Positions 1 through 6,141 of a stretch of 6,141 bases of DNA are shown here, piece by piece. The stretch covers positions 1 to 6,141 of the forward strand of contig PKWC01000041.1 in the NCBI GenBank assembly GCA_003131925.1, written 5' to 3'. Under the pieces are notes generated by a model. That model saw nothing but the letters and a program-made list of their open reading frames with translations. It ran no database searches and was not told where the DNA came from. The position numbers were made by a program, and so were the translations under genes. How positions within the stretch are numbered: the stretch's first letter is position 1; every line of letters begins with the position of its first letter. The DNA is from Alphaproteobacteria bacterium. GTDB taxonomy: Bacteria; Pseudomonadota; Alphaproteobacteria; Micropepsales; Micropepsaceae.

Positions 1-16
1 CCCTCACAGGCTCGAA

Positions 17-148
17 AGCGGGGACCCAGTCAGTACAGCGCGGAAGGATTTGCGCGGCGCTGAAATCATCTTGTTCCCGCTGCGGACGCTGGGTCCCCGC
101 TGGAGTTTACGCTCCGGCCGCGCTTCGCGCGGACCGGTGGCGCGGGGA
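17..148. repeat. Palindromic intergenic repeat with several hairpins
   Basis: This lies in the gene-free stretch 1-185 beyond the 3' end of smc. An exact 13-bp inverted repeat pairs 17-29 (AGCGGGGACCCAG) with 89-101. Inside it, 36-45 can pair with 74-82 with one bulged base. A second compact hairpin at 114-137 has a 10-bp GC stem, a TTC triloop and one bulged A at 133. In an alternative fold, 94-100 (TCCCCGC) pairs with 142-148, enclosing that hairpin. The arms resemble the GGGGACCCAG / CTGGGTCCCC palindromes dispersed between genes in many alphaproteobacteria; that is recollection, not a search. There is no T-tract on the minus strand, so it is not an obvious intrinsic terminator for smc, although the structure could slow polymerase or protect mRNA ends. 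I see nothing further in 1-16 or 149-185. Confidence 0.7.
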
Positions 149-185
149 TGACACGCTTGTGCGAGCCGTGGATGCGGTGGTTTTG

Positions 186-3100
186 CTACTCCGCCGCCGC
201 AACCTGTCCCGCTTCGGCAAGGGTGACCGAGACCAGCTGGCTCACGCCGCGCTCGGCCATGGTGACGCCGAACAGGCGGTCCATGCGGGCCATGGTGATG
301 GGGTTATGCGTGATGGTGACGAAGCGCGTGTCGGAGCGCTTGCGCATTTCCTCCAGCAAATCGCAGAAGCGCTCGACATTGGAATCATCGAGCGGCGCGT
401 CGACTTCGTCGAGCACGCAGATCGGCGAAGGGTTGGTGAGGAACACCGCGAAGATCAGCGCCAGCGCGGTCAGCGCCTGCTCGCCGCCCGACAGCAGCGA
501 CAATGATTGCAGTCTTTTGCCGGGCGGCCGGGCAAAGATCTCCAAGCCGGCCTCGAGCGGATCGTCCGACTCGGTAAGGCTCAGTTTGGCTTCGCCGCCG
601 TCGAACAATTTCGCAAACAGAAGCTGGAAATTGGCGTCCACTTTTTCAAACGATTCGAGCAACCGCTCGCGGCCCTCGCGATTAAGGCTCTGGATGCCGC
701 GCCGCAGCCGCTGGATGGCTCCGTCGAGATCGGCGCGGTCGCGTGTGAGACCATCGAGGCGCTGCCCGGCTTCGGCGGCTTCCTCCTCCGCGCGCAGATT
801 GACGCCGCCGAGTTGCTCGCGTTCGGCCTTGAGTTTCTCCACACGCTTTTCCGCATGGTCGAGCGCCGGAAGCTCGTCGCCTTCCGCGATGCCCGCATGG
901 CTGGCAAGCAATGAAGGTTCCACATCGAGTTCGTCGCGAACGCGGCCCTGCAACTCGGAAAGACGTTCCTGCGCCGACAGGGCCATTGCGTCGGCACGCG
1001 CGCGTTCCTCCCTTGCCGTTGCAAGCACGGCGTCGGCAATTTTCGCAGCCTTGTCGGCCGCGGCGAGCATCGACTCTGCCATTGCGCGGGCATCAGCAGC
1101 CTGATCGCGAGCGGTCTCGGCTTGCGCGATTGCCTCCAGGAGGGCGCGCCGCCTGCCGGCGAGAGTCTCGGGCGCCGCTTCGAGTAGCTGGAGCTCGATA
1201 CGCATTTCATCCAGACGACGGTTTAGCTCCTCGATCTGGCGAAGGGCGGCGTCGCGCCGGTTTTGCCAACGCGCGCGTTCGTCGGCGAGCGCGACAAGGC
1301 GCTGCGCGCGAATCCCGCTCTCCTGGCGCAGCTTCTCCAGGAAGGCGCGGGATTCCAGATCGGCGGCGCGGGCTTCCGCCGCGTTTTCGCGCGCCTGGGC
1401 GACAGAGAGGGATATCGCCGCGCCGTCCCCGAGTTCCGCCAGCGCCGCGTCCGCATTGCCGGTTGCATCGCGTGCCGCGTCGCGGGCGGCGGACAGACGC
1501 CGGATTTCTGCTTCGAACGTGGCAAGCCGCGAGCTTCGTTCCGCTGCGTTGCGCGCTGCGCAGGCCGCGGCTTCCTGCGCATCGCCGAGGTCGCGTTCGA
1601 GTTGCCGTTCGTGTTGCTCTGCACTGCGCGCGGCTTCGCGCGCGACATCGGCCTCACTCCGCGCCGCGGAAAAGCGCGCAAGGGCCGCGGAGGTTTTTTC
1701 GCGCGCACCTGCGATCTCGGCATCGAGCGCGGAGAGACGATTGCGCTGGGCCAGACGCTGCGCCGCCGGCGAGGGCGCGTCGGCCGACATTGCGTAGCCG
1801 TCCCATCGCCAAAGATCACCCCGTATGGACACCAATCGTTGGCCTGGCCGAAGCTCGCGCTGCAGGGCGGCGCCAATTTCCATCGGCACCACAGCCGTCA
1901 TCGCCAGACGCCGCGCGAGCGCCGGTGGTCCCGCGACGAATTCGCTCAAGGGACGGACGTCGCCGGGAAGCATCGGCAGGGATTCCAGCGGTCCCAGATC
2001 TCGCCAATGATTGGGGGCGGCTTCGTCGATGGGGGCGTCGAGTTCGTCGCCCAGCGCCGCTGCGAGAGCTGCTTCGTAGCCGGATTCGACGCGCACAGCG
2101 TCGATAAGCGGCGGCCATAGATCGGCGCCCTGCGGTCGCAGGAGATCTGCAAGTGCCCCGGCTTCGGCCGAGAGATGTTGCTCCTCGCGCTCGGCGATTT
2201 CGAGTGGTGCGCGCGCCTCGGCTTCCGCAGCCCCGGCGAGATCGAGAGCGCCGCGCAAACGATCGAGCGATTCGTGCGCTTCGAGTGCTGCGTGGCGGGT
2301 TCGCGCGACTTCGGCCTCGCTGGCATTGACGTCGGGATCTTGTGCCGCGCCCGCCAGCGCCGATTCGAGCCGGCTTTCGGCCTCCACGAGCTGTTGCGCG
2401 CTTGTCTCGGTCAGCGCCGCGGCAATTTCGCGCGCGCGTGTCTGACTCTGCTTTCTCGCATTCCACTCAGCGAGCTTGTTCGTGAGGCTTTCGAGGGCGC
2501 GTTCGGTTGAAGCCAGAGCGTCGCCGTGCGCAATCGCCCCTGACTCGGCGTCGGCTATTTCCCGCGCGGCATTCGCCAAGGCATGTTCCAGCGCGCGCGT
2601 TTCCTCGGCCAGGGCCGCAAGCGACGAACCAGCATCTCTGTCGAGTTCCTTCTCGCGCGCCAGATCCTGTTCCGCCTGGACGATATGCTGCCGTTGCCGC
2701 TGGGCGGCTTCGCGCGCGCGCGTTTCCTCCTGATCGAGAGTGTCTCGCTCGATGGTCAAGCGATGCAGCGCGGCGTTGCGTTCGGCCTCGGTCAGCCGCA
2801 CGGGTTCGAGTTCGCTGGCCGAGTTTGCCCGGGCAGTCGCCGCTTCGGCGGCTCGGGCGGTGCAGTCGGCCACATCCGCATGCGCACGTTGCAGCGCAGC
2901 TTGAGTCGCACGCAAATGCGATTCGGCTGCGATCCAGCGAATGTAATGCGCGAGAGCTTCCGCCTTGCGGATGAGTCCGGAAATATTGCGATAGCGCGCC
3001 GCCTGGCGCGCCTGGCGTTTCAGGTTTTGAAGCTGGCCTTCGAGTTCGCGGATCAGATCGTCGAGACGCGACATGTTCGTTTCGGCGGCCCGAAGCCTGA

Positions 3101-3644
3101 GTTCCGCTTCGTGGCGGCGCTGATGCAACCCGCCGATACCTGCAGCTTCTTCCAGGATCGCCCGGCGGGCGAGCGGTTTCTGGCTGATCAGGAGTCCGAT
3201 CTGACCCTGGCGGACAAAAGCGGTTGAGGCGGCGCCCGACGAGGCATCCGCGAAGAAGATTTGAACGTCGCGCTGTCGCTGGTCGCGTCCATTGATTCGG
3301 TAGACGGAACCGGCCTCACGTTCAATTCGCCGCGAGACTTCAATCGTGTCGTATTCGTTGTAGGGCGCGGGCGCGCTGCGATCGGTGTTGTCGACGAAGA
3401 GAATGACTTCCGCGAGATTGCGGGCAGGGCGAGCGGCGCTGCCGGCGAAGATCACATCGTCCATTTCGGAGCCGCGTACGGAAGTCGGACGCGCTTCGCC
3501 CATGACCCAGCGAAGCGCATCGAAAATGTTCGACTTGCCGCATCCGTTCGGCCCGATGATCGCCGTCAGGCCCGGCTCGATAAAAAGCTCGGTCGGTTCG
3601 ACGAAGGATTTAAAGCCAGAGAGCCGGAGCCGGGTAAATTTCAA
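186..3644 (-). CDS. smc: Chromosome segregation protein SMC
   Basis: This is the core ATPase of the bacterial condensin, which compacts and aligns sister chromosomes together with ScpA and ScpB (not in this window). The 1152-aa product has the usual SMC length and layout. An N-terminal ATPase half carries Walker A GPNGCGKSN at residues 31-39. An Ala/Glu/Arg-rich coiled coil spans about 170-500, a hinge about 500-640, and a return coil about 640-990. The C-terminal half has the signature LSGGEQ at 1051-1056, Walker B VLDEVDAP near 1077-1084 and the H-loop THNP near 1112. The start is TTG: MKFTRLRLSGFKSF matches the conserved SMC N-terminus, and no ATG or GTG lies in frame between it and the preceding stop at 3687. 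Only a weak purine stretch (CAGGGCGG) lies about 12 nt upstream. The gene is third in a minus-strand cluster, 42 bp after the DsbA-like gene, so it is probably co-transcribed. The stop is TAG. The hinge lacks the usual C-terminal glycine-rich motif but keeps a GDLWRWDGY segment that I associate with alphaproteobacterial SMCs. Confidence 0.97.
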   Translation of the reverse strand: MKFTRLRLSGFKSFVEPTELFIEPGLTAIIGPNGCGKSNIFDALRWVMGEARPTSVRGSEMDDVIFAGSAARPARNLAEVILFVDNTDRSAPAPYNEYDTIEVSRRIEREAGSVYRINGRDQRQRDVQIFFADASSGAASTAFVRQGQIGLLISQKPLARRAILEEAAGIGGLHQRRHEAELRLRAAETNMSRLDDLIRELEGQLQNLKRQARQAARYRNISGLIRKAEALAHYIRWIAAESHLRATQAALQRAHADVADCTARAAEAATARANSASELEPVRLTEAERNAALHRLTIERDTLDQEETRAREAAQRQRQHIVQAEQDLAREKELDRDAGSSLAALAEETRALEHALANAAREIADAESGAIAHGDALASTERALESLTNKLAEWNARKQSQTRAREIAAALTETSAQQLVEAESRLESALAGAAQDPDVNASEAEVARTRHAALEAHESLDRLRGALDLAGAAEAEARAPLEIAEREEQHLSAEAGALADLLRPQGADLWPPLIDAVRVESGYEAALAAALGDELDAPIDEAAPNHWRDLGPLESLPMLPGDVRPLSEFVAGPPALARRLAMTAVVPMEIGAALQRELRPGQRLVSIRGDLWRWDGYAMSADAPSPAAQRLAQRNRLSALDAEIAGAREKTSAALARFSAARSEADVAREAARSAEQHERQLERDLGDAQEAAACAARNAAERSSRLATFEAEIRRLSAARDAARDATGNADAALAELGDGAAISLSVAQARENAAEARAADLESRAFLEKLRQESGIRAQRLVALADERARWQNRRDAALRQIEELNRRLDEMRIELQLLEAAPETLAGRRRALLEAIAQAETARDQAADARAMAESMLAAADKAAKIADAVLATAREERARADAMALSAQERLSELQGRVRDELDVEPSLLASHAGIAEGDELPALDHAEKRVEKLKAEREQLGGVNLRAEEEAAEAGQRLDGLTRDRADLDGAIQRLRRGIQSLNREGRERLLESFEKVDANFQLLFAKLFDGGEAKLSLTESDDPLEAGLEIFARPPGKRLQSLSLLSGGEQALTALALIFAVFLTNPSPICVLDEVDAPLDDSNVERFCDLLEEMRKRSDTRFVTITHNPITMARMDRLFGVTMAERGVSQLVSVTLAEAGQVAAAE

Positions 3645-3686
3645 CGGATGCGCGCCGCCCTGCCGCGTCTGGGGGCCAACATTCCG

Positions 3687-4352
3687 CTACTTCTTGAGAA
3701 GTCCATTGAGATACGCCTGCAACTCGTTCCATTCGCCCGTGAATTGCCGCACCTCGCCATTGACGACAAAGGTCGGCACGCTGTTGATCGCATACTTCGT
3801 TGTCGCATCCTGACCAACCTGGGTGATTCTCTGCGCCTGCGCCTGATCGGCGATACAGCTGTCCACCTTTTCCGCGCTCAGGCCCGCGATGCGGCCCATT
3901 GCAACGAGGCCCGCATGCACGTCCGCAACGCGATATTCCGGATCCCACTTGATCTGATTCCTCCACAGGAGATCAAGGAACTGGAAGTAGTTATCCTCAG
4001 GCAGACAGCGCGCCATCGCCTCCGCGGCCACGTCGGCGGGCCCGAGCGGAAACACGCGAAGCACATAGTACACCTTGCCGGTGTCGATGAACTGCTTCTT
4101 GAGGAGCGGGAAGATTTCCTGGTCGAAATGGGCGCAATGGGGGCACTGGGGCGCAGCATATTCGACCATGAGAATCGGCGCTTTCGGCGATCCCATCCGG
4201 CGATCCCATGCCGTGAGGGTGACCGCCTGGCTGGCGTTCGAATCAGGTACGGCGCTGTCCGAAGAGCTGCTTGACGTCACATACCACGCCGCGGCGCCCA
4301 GCACGATCAAGGCCACGACGATCAATCCGAAGATAAGGGGTTTTCGGGTCAC
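3687..4352 (-). CDS. DsbA family thiol:disulfide oxidoreductase (thioredoxin fold, membrane-anchored or exported)
   Basis: This is a 221-aa thioredoxin-fold protein expected to exchange disulfides with proteins in the periplasm. One basic residue pair (R3, K4) precedes a hydrophobic stretch at about residues 6-24, either an uncleaved membrane anchor or a signal peptide; GAAAW offers a possible but unconvincing cleavage site. A Ser-rich linker (27-33) follows. The catalytic motif is C70-P-H-C73, the same dipeptide as E. coli DsbA. The cis-proline loop is SVPTF with P193 preceded by Val, as in DsbA oxidases. C116 and C166 are an extra cysteine pair that may form a structural second disulfide. 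The helical insertion between the active site and the cis-Pro loop is the size seen in the DsbA/Thioredoxin_4 families. The start is GTG, chosen because GGAG lies 8 nt upstream and the hydrophobic segment follows directly. It sits between the DUF721/DciA-family gene (54 bp) and smc (42 bp). The physiological substrate and the redox partner (a DsbB) cannot be inferred here. Confidence 0.92.
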   Translation of the reverse strand: MTRKPLIFGLIVVALIVLGAAAWYVTSSSSSDSAVPDSNASQAVTLTAWDRRMGSPKAPILMVEYAAPQCPHCAHFDQEIFPLLKKQFIDTGKVYYVLRVFPLGPADVAAEAMARCLPEDNYFQFLDLLWRNQIKWDPEYRVADVHAGLVAMGRIAGLSAEKVDSCIADQAQAQRITQVGQDATTKYAINSVPTFVVNGEVRQFTGEWNELQAYLNGLLKK

Positions 4353-4359
4353 GGGCGAT

Positions 4360-4366
4360 TCTCCAG
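4360..4366 (-). promoter_or_regulatory. Ribosome binding site of the DsbA-like gene
   Basis: On the minus strand this reads CTGGAGA, with GGAG ending 8 nt before the GTG at 4352. It is the best Shine-Dalgarno match in the cluster and decides the non-ATG start. Confidence 0.75.
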
Positions 4367-4406
4367 AGCGTCACGCCAGAGCTTTTGGCAGAGGCCCGCG
4401 CCGCGT

Positions 4407-4919
4407 TCAATCTTTCGCGGAGGGGCCGTTACGCGCGCGGGCCCTCGCGAGCGCCAGCAGCGCACGCCTCAAGTGCTCCTGCCCATCAAACGGGCTTAGG
4501 GAATCCTCGGGTACCGAATCACTCTTTGTCGGCCTGTGCGATGCGGGAAGCCCGGGCTTCATGTGGCCAGCGACAAACCGGAGGCGCTGCACGGCAAGCC
4601 TCCCCAGATAAGAATTGATTCGGCTGCACAAAGCCCGGCTCTCGTGTTGCAGAAACACGGACGCAGCCGGATCGGCCTTCAAGGTCAGTACGCCGCCCGA
4701 AGGCCCCTCGGTGATCCGCAGGGGCTGGGCGAAGCGGGCTATTTCGGGACCGACAATCTCGTTCCATCGCAAGACGAGAGTCGGATCGGCAAATCCAGCC
4801 CGCGCGAATCCGGCGCTGCCAAGCGGTGCGACATCCAAACCGACGGCCACAGCACGATTGCGCCGCGCCTGCGCGTCGGGCTCCGCACCGGTCTCGGGTT
4901 GTTTCCGTTGGCGGATCAT
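4407..4919 (-). CDS. DUF721 / DciA family protein
   Basis: This 170-aa basic protein belongs by appearance to DUF721, the family of DciA, which interacts with the replicative helicase DnaB in bacteria lacking DnaC/DnaI-type loaders. The family-like core covers about residues 25-118. It includes LRWNEIVGPEIARFAQPLRI (50-69), matching the W-x-x-I-V-G...P pattern. GVLTLKADPAASVFLQHE (76-93) and INSYLGRLAVQRLRFV (101-116) match the hydrophobic beta strand, helix and 'N-x-x-x-G...IxRIRF' end of the domain. The tail 119-170 is low-complexity and Arg/Ala-rich, as expected of a disordered extension. I chose ATG 4919 because GGTGAG, resembling the extended Shine-Dalgarno, lies 10 nt upstream and the family domain starts soon after. 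The frame stays open upstream to ATG 4937 and ATG 5084, but the added residues run antisense to conserved mutY sequence. It is first of the minus-strand cluster and divergent from mutY. The helicase role is inferred from the family only. Confidence 0.85.
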   Translation of the reverse strand: MIRQRKQPETGAEPDAQARRNRAVAVGLDVAPLGSAGFARAGFADPTLVLRWNEIVGPEIARFAQPLRITEGPSGGVLTLKADPAASVFLQHESRALCSRINSYLGRLAVQRLRFVAGHMKPGLPASHRPTKSDSVPEDSLSPFDGQEHLRRALLALARARARNGPSAKD

Positions 4920-4929
4920 GTTGATGATT

Positions 4930-4935
4930 CTCACC
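4930..4935 (-). promoter_or_regulatory. Probable ribosome binding site of the DUF721/DciA gene
   Basis: The minus strand reads GGTGAG, 10 nt before ATG 4919, and is complementary to the extended anti-Shine-Dalgarno (GGTGA). It supports 4919 over the alternative ATG at 4937, which has no comparable purine box. The site directly abuts the preferred mutY ATG (4936) on the other strand. Confidence 0.5.
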
Positions 4936-6027
4936 ATGCCCCATATGCGCGAGCCAAGGCAAAATCCGCACGTCGCCGCCGCAGGGCTGCTCGCCTGGTA
5001 CGATGCGAACCGGCGCGTGCTCCCGTGGCGGGCCATGCCGGGGGAGATGCCCGATCCGTATCGGGTGTGGCTGAGCGAAGTCATGCTGCAGCAGACGACG
5101 GTTGCAGCTGTTGCGGGATATTACCGCGAATTCACCAACCGGTGGCCGTGCGTGGACGCATTAGCCGCAGCGTCGCTCGATGAAGTGCGTGGGGCGTGGG
5201 CGGGCCTCGGGTATTACGCACGGGCGCGCAATCTCCACGAGACCGCGCAAATGGTCGCTCACGAACATGGCGGCCGGTTTCCGTCCAGCGCGGCTGCGCT
5301 GCGCAGATTGCCGGGCGTCGGCCCGTATACGGCAGGCGCGATCGCTGCAATCGCGTTCGATGAACGGGAAGCTGCCGTGGACGCCAATGCGGAGCGCGTG
5401 ATCGCGCGCTTCTTCGCGGTTGAAGAACCGTTGCCGCGAAGCAAGCCCACGCTTCGCAATCTCGCGCAATCTCTCGTGCCGGCGCGGCGCGCGGGCGATT
5501 TCGCGCAGGCTCTCATGGATCTCGGCGCGACGGTGTGCACGCCGAAGCGTCCGTCATGCTCCAGATGTCCATGGAAAAAAAATTGTCGGGCCTTTTCGCT
5601 GGGCATCGAGGAGTCCCTGCCGCGCAAAGCTCCGAGACGCGTCCGTCCGTTGAGGCGTGGCGCCGCGTTCGTTGCGCGCGATCGGAACGGTGCGATCCTT
5701 CTCGTCAAACGGCCCGAAAAAGGACTCCTGGGAGGCATGCTGCAGCCGCCGCTTGGACCCTGGTCGGCCAGCTTTCCGCGCCGAAGCGATGCGTTGAAGC
5801 AGGCGCCGTTCCGCGCCGAGTGGCGCCGCCGCCCGGGCGTGGTAAGCCATGGCTTCACACATTTCGAGCTCGAACTCGAAGTCTGGCGCGCGGAAGTCCG
5901 GGCGCGCGGCGGCAGCACAGGTTCGTGGTTGGCCCCTCACGCGCTCGCAACGGCCGCGTTGCCCACGCTCATGCGCAAGATCATCGCGCACGCGTTTGAC
6001 CCAGAGTTCGCCCAACCTGCGCGGTAG
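4936..6027 (+). CDS. mutY: A/G-specific adenine glycosylase MutY
   Basis: MutY removes adenine mispaired with 8-oxoguanine or guanine and so prevents G:C to T:A mutations. With the 4936 start the protein is 363 aa, normal for the family. The catalytic domain has PYRVWLSEVMLQQT with the catalytic Glu at 48. GLGYYARARNL (90-100) and the helix-hairpin-helix LPGVGPYTAG (125-134) follow. The catalytic Asp is D149 in VDANAERV, where most homologues have VDGN. The [4Fe-4S] ligands are C201, C208, C211 and C217 with the expected 6-2-5 spacing. The C-terminal Nudix-like 8-oxoG recognition domain (about 236-355) shows VKRPEKGLLGGM (256-267) and GFTHFELELEVW (305-316). Start choice is uncertain: ATG 4918, 4924, 4936 and 4945 are all in frame and none has a strong Shine-Dalgarno. 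4936 gives a family-like N-terminus and avoids overlapping the divergent neighbour. The frame stays open back to 4615, but that part is antisense to the DUF721 gene. The gene is probably monocistronic. Confidence 0.96.
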   Translation: MPHMREPRQNPHVAAAGLLAWYDANRRVLPWRAMPGEMPDPYRVWLSEVMLQQTTVAAVAGYYREFTNRWPCVDALAAASLDEVRGAWAGLGYYARARNLHETAQMVAHEHGGRFPSSAAALRRLPGVGPYTAGAIAAIAFDEREAAVDANAERVIARFFAVEEPLPRSKPTLRNLAQSLVPARRAGDFAQALMDLGATVCTPKRPSCSRCPWKKNCRAFSLGIEESLPRKAPRRVRPLRRGAAFVARDRNGAILLVKRPEKGLLGGMLQPPLGPWSASFPRRSDALKQAPFRAEWRRRPGVVSHGFTHFELELEVWRAEVRARGGSTGSWLAPHALATAALPTLMRKIIAHAFDPEFAQPAR

Positions 6028-6036
6028 GGCCTTTTT
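6010..6036 (+). terminator. mutY: Intrinsic terminator overlapping the mutY stop codon
   Basis: GCCC (6010-6013) pairs with GGGC (6027-6030), and ACC (6015-6017) pairs with GGT (6023-6025), with one A/A mismatch (6014/6026) and a TGCGC loop. A C and five T residues (6032-6036) follow directly. This is a typical Rho-independent arrangement, and the mutY TAG (6025-6027) lies inside the 3' arm. No folding energy was computed. Confidence 0.7.
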
Positions 6037-6058
6037 GGATTCAATTGATCCATTTTTT
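6037..6058 (+). terminator. Possible second, weak terminator hairpin
   Basis: GGAT (6037-6040) can pair with ATCC (6048-6051) across an AT-rich loop, followed after one A by six T residues (6053-6058). The four-pair stem is weak, so this may only back up the stronger hairpin immediately upstream. Confidence 0.35.
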
Positions 6059-6064
6059 GTGTCA

Positions 6065-6141
6065 TGGCCCGCGCAAGCGGGCCACCCAGATGGAAGCGAC
6101 GTGCGGTCGGCGATGAGGGCTGGGTGGCCCGGTCTCCGCTG
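6065..6141. repeat. Palindromic intergenic repeat, truncated by the window end
   Basis: A perfect 8-bp stem (6065-6072 with 6077-6084, TGGCCCGC / GCGGGCCA) is closed by a GCAA tetraloop. Overlapping its 3' arm, a 12-bp exact inverted repeat pairs 6078-6089 (CGGGCCACCCAG) with 6120-6131, so the two folds are mutually exclusive. After the second arm the sequence continues GTCTCCGCTG up to the edge. The layout (ACCCAG arm, spacer, CTGGGT arm, then a CCGCTG stretch) parallels the repeat at 17-148, suggesting the same or a related dispersed family. It is non-coding in all frames as far as can be seen. Confidence 0.65.

Noticed and set aside
1..185. CRISPR array, attachment site or insertion sequence end
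   Set aside because: There are no regularly spaced direct repeats, no transposase fragment and no tRNA gene. The structure is palindromic and fits a dispersed intergenic repeat better.
148..1104. Long open frame on the plus strand, 318 codons
   Set aside because: It is antisense to the conserved C-terminal half of smc, is Ser/Arg/Ala-rich without any recognisable domain, and is explained by GC-rich codon bias.
911..2107. 398-codon plus-strand open frame
   Set aside because: It is antisense to the smc hinge and coiled coil; its Arg/Pro-rich composition is typical of a shadow frame in GC-rich DNA.
3261..4274. 337-codon plus-strand open frame spanning the junction of smc and the DsbA-like gene
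   Set aside because: Both strands' conserved motifs (SMC Walker A, CPHC) belong to the minus-strand genes. The plus frame shows no family features.
4615..4935. In-frame N-terminal extension of MutY by up to 107 residues
   Set aside because: This stretch is antisense to the DUF721 domain, resembles no MutY N-terminus, and MutY homologues begin shortly before the LLAWYD segment.
4860..5000. Sigma-70 type promoters for the divergent genes
   Set aside because: I looked for paired -35/-10 hexamers on both strands. TTGTTT at 4899-4904 has no matching -10 at a suitable distance, and nothing on the minus strand was convincing.
4920..5084. N-terminal extension of the DUF721/DciA protein up to ATG 5084
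   Set aside because: It runs antisense to the conserved N-terminal domain of MutY, lacks a ribosome binding site, and would add residues outside the family domain.

Overview
The window reads as ordinary chromosomal DNA from a GC-rich alphaproteobacterium, most likely from the Hyphomicrobiales (Rhizobiales). Two things point there. The gene order smc, DsbA-like thioredoxin, DUF721/DciA-family protein, then divergent mutY is, from general knowledge, a familiar alphaproteobacterial neighbourhood. The SMC hinge (GDLWRWDGY segment) and the MutY sequence also look alphaproteobacterial. Genus cannot be fixed from the sequence alone.

Layout from left to right. Positions 1-185 are non-coding and hold a palindromic, multi-hairpin intergenic repeat. 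Positions 186-3644 (minus) encode a full-length SMC chromosome-organising ATPase with a TTG start. Positions 3687-4352 (minus) encode a membrane-anchored or exported DsbA-type thiol oxidoreductase with a GTG start and a clear ribosome binding site. Positions 4407-4919 (minus) encode a small DUF721/DciA-family protein. Positions 4936-6027 (plus) encode the A/G-specific adenine glycosylase MutY. An intrinsic terminator overlaps the mutY stop codon and a weaker T-tract hairpin follows it. Positions 6065-6141 hold a second palindromic repeat with the same kind of architecture as the left one, cut by the window end.

The three minus-strand genes are spaced 54 and 42 bp apart and are probably co-transcribed in the order DUF721/DciA, dsbA-like, smc. 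mutY is transcribed the other way, and only about 16 bp separates the most likely start codons. Any promoter for one gene must therefore lie partly inside the 5' coding region of the other. Functionally the cluster combines replication (DciA family, a helicase loader or partner), chromosome segregation (SMC), oxidative-damage repair (MutY) and envelope disulfide chemistry (DsbA-like). Every gene is intact.

I found no convincing undescribed system. The points most worth a second look are the compressed divergent start region, the terminator built into the mutY stop codon, the related palindromic repeats at both ends, and the diverged SMC hinge.
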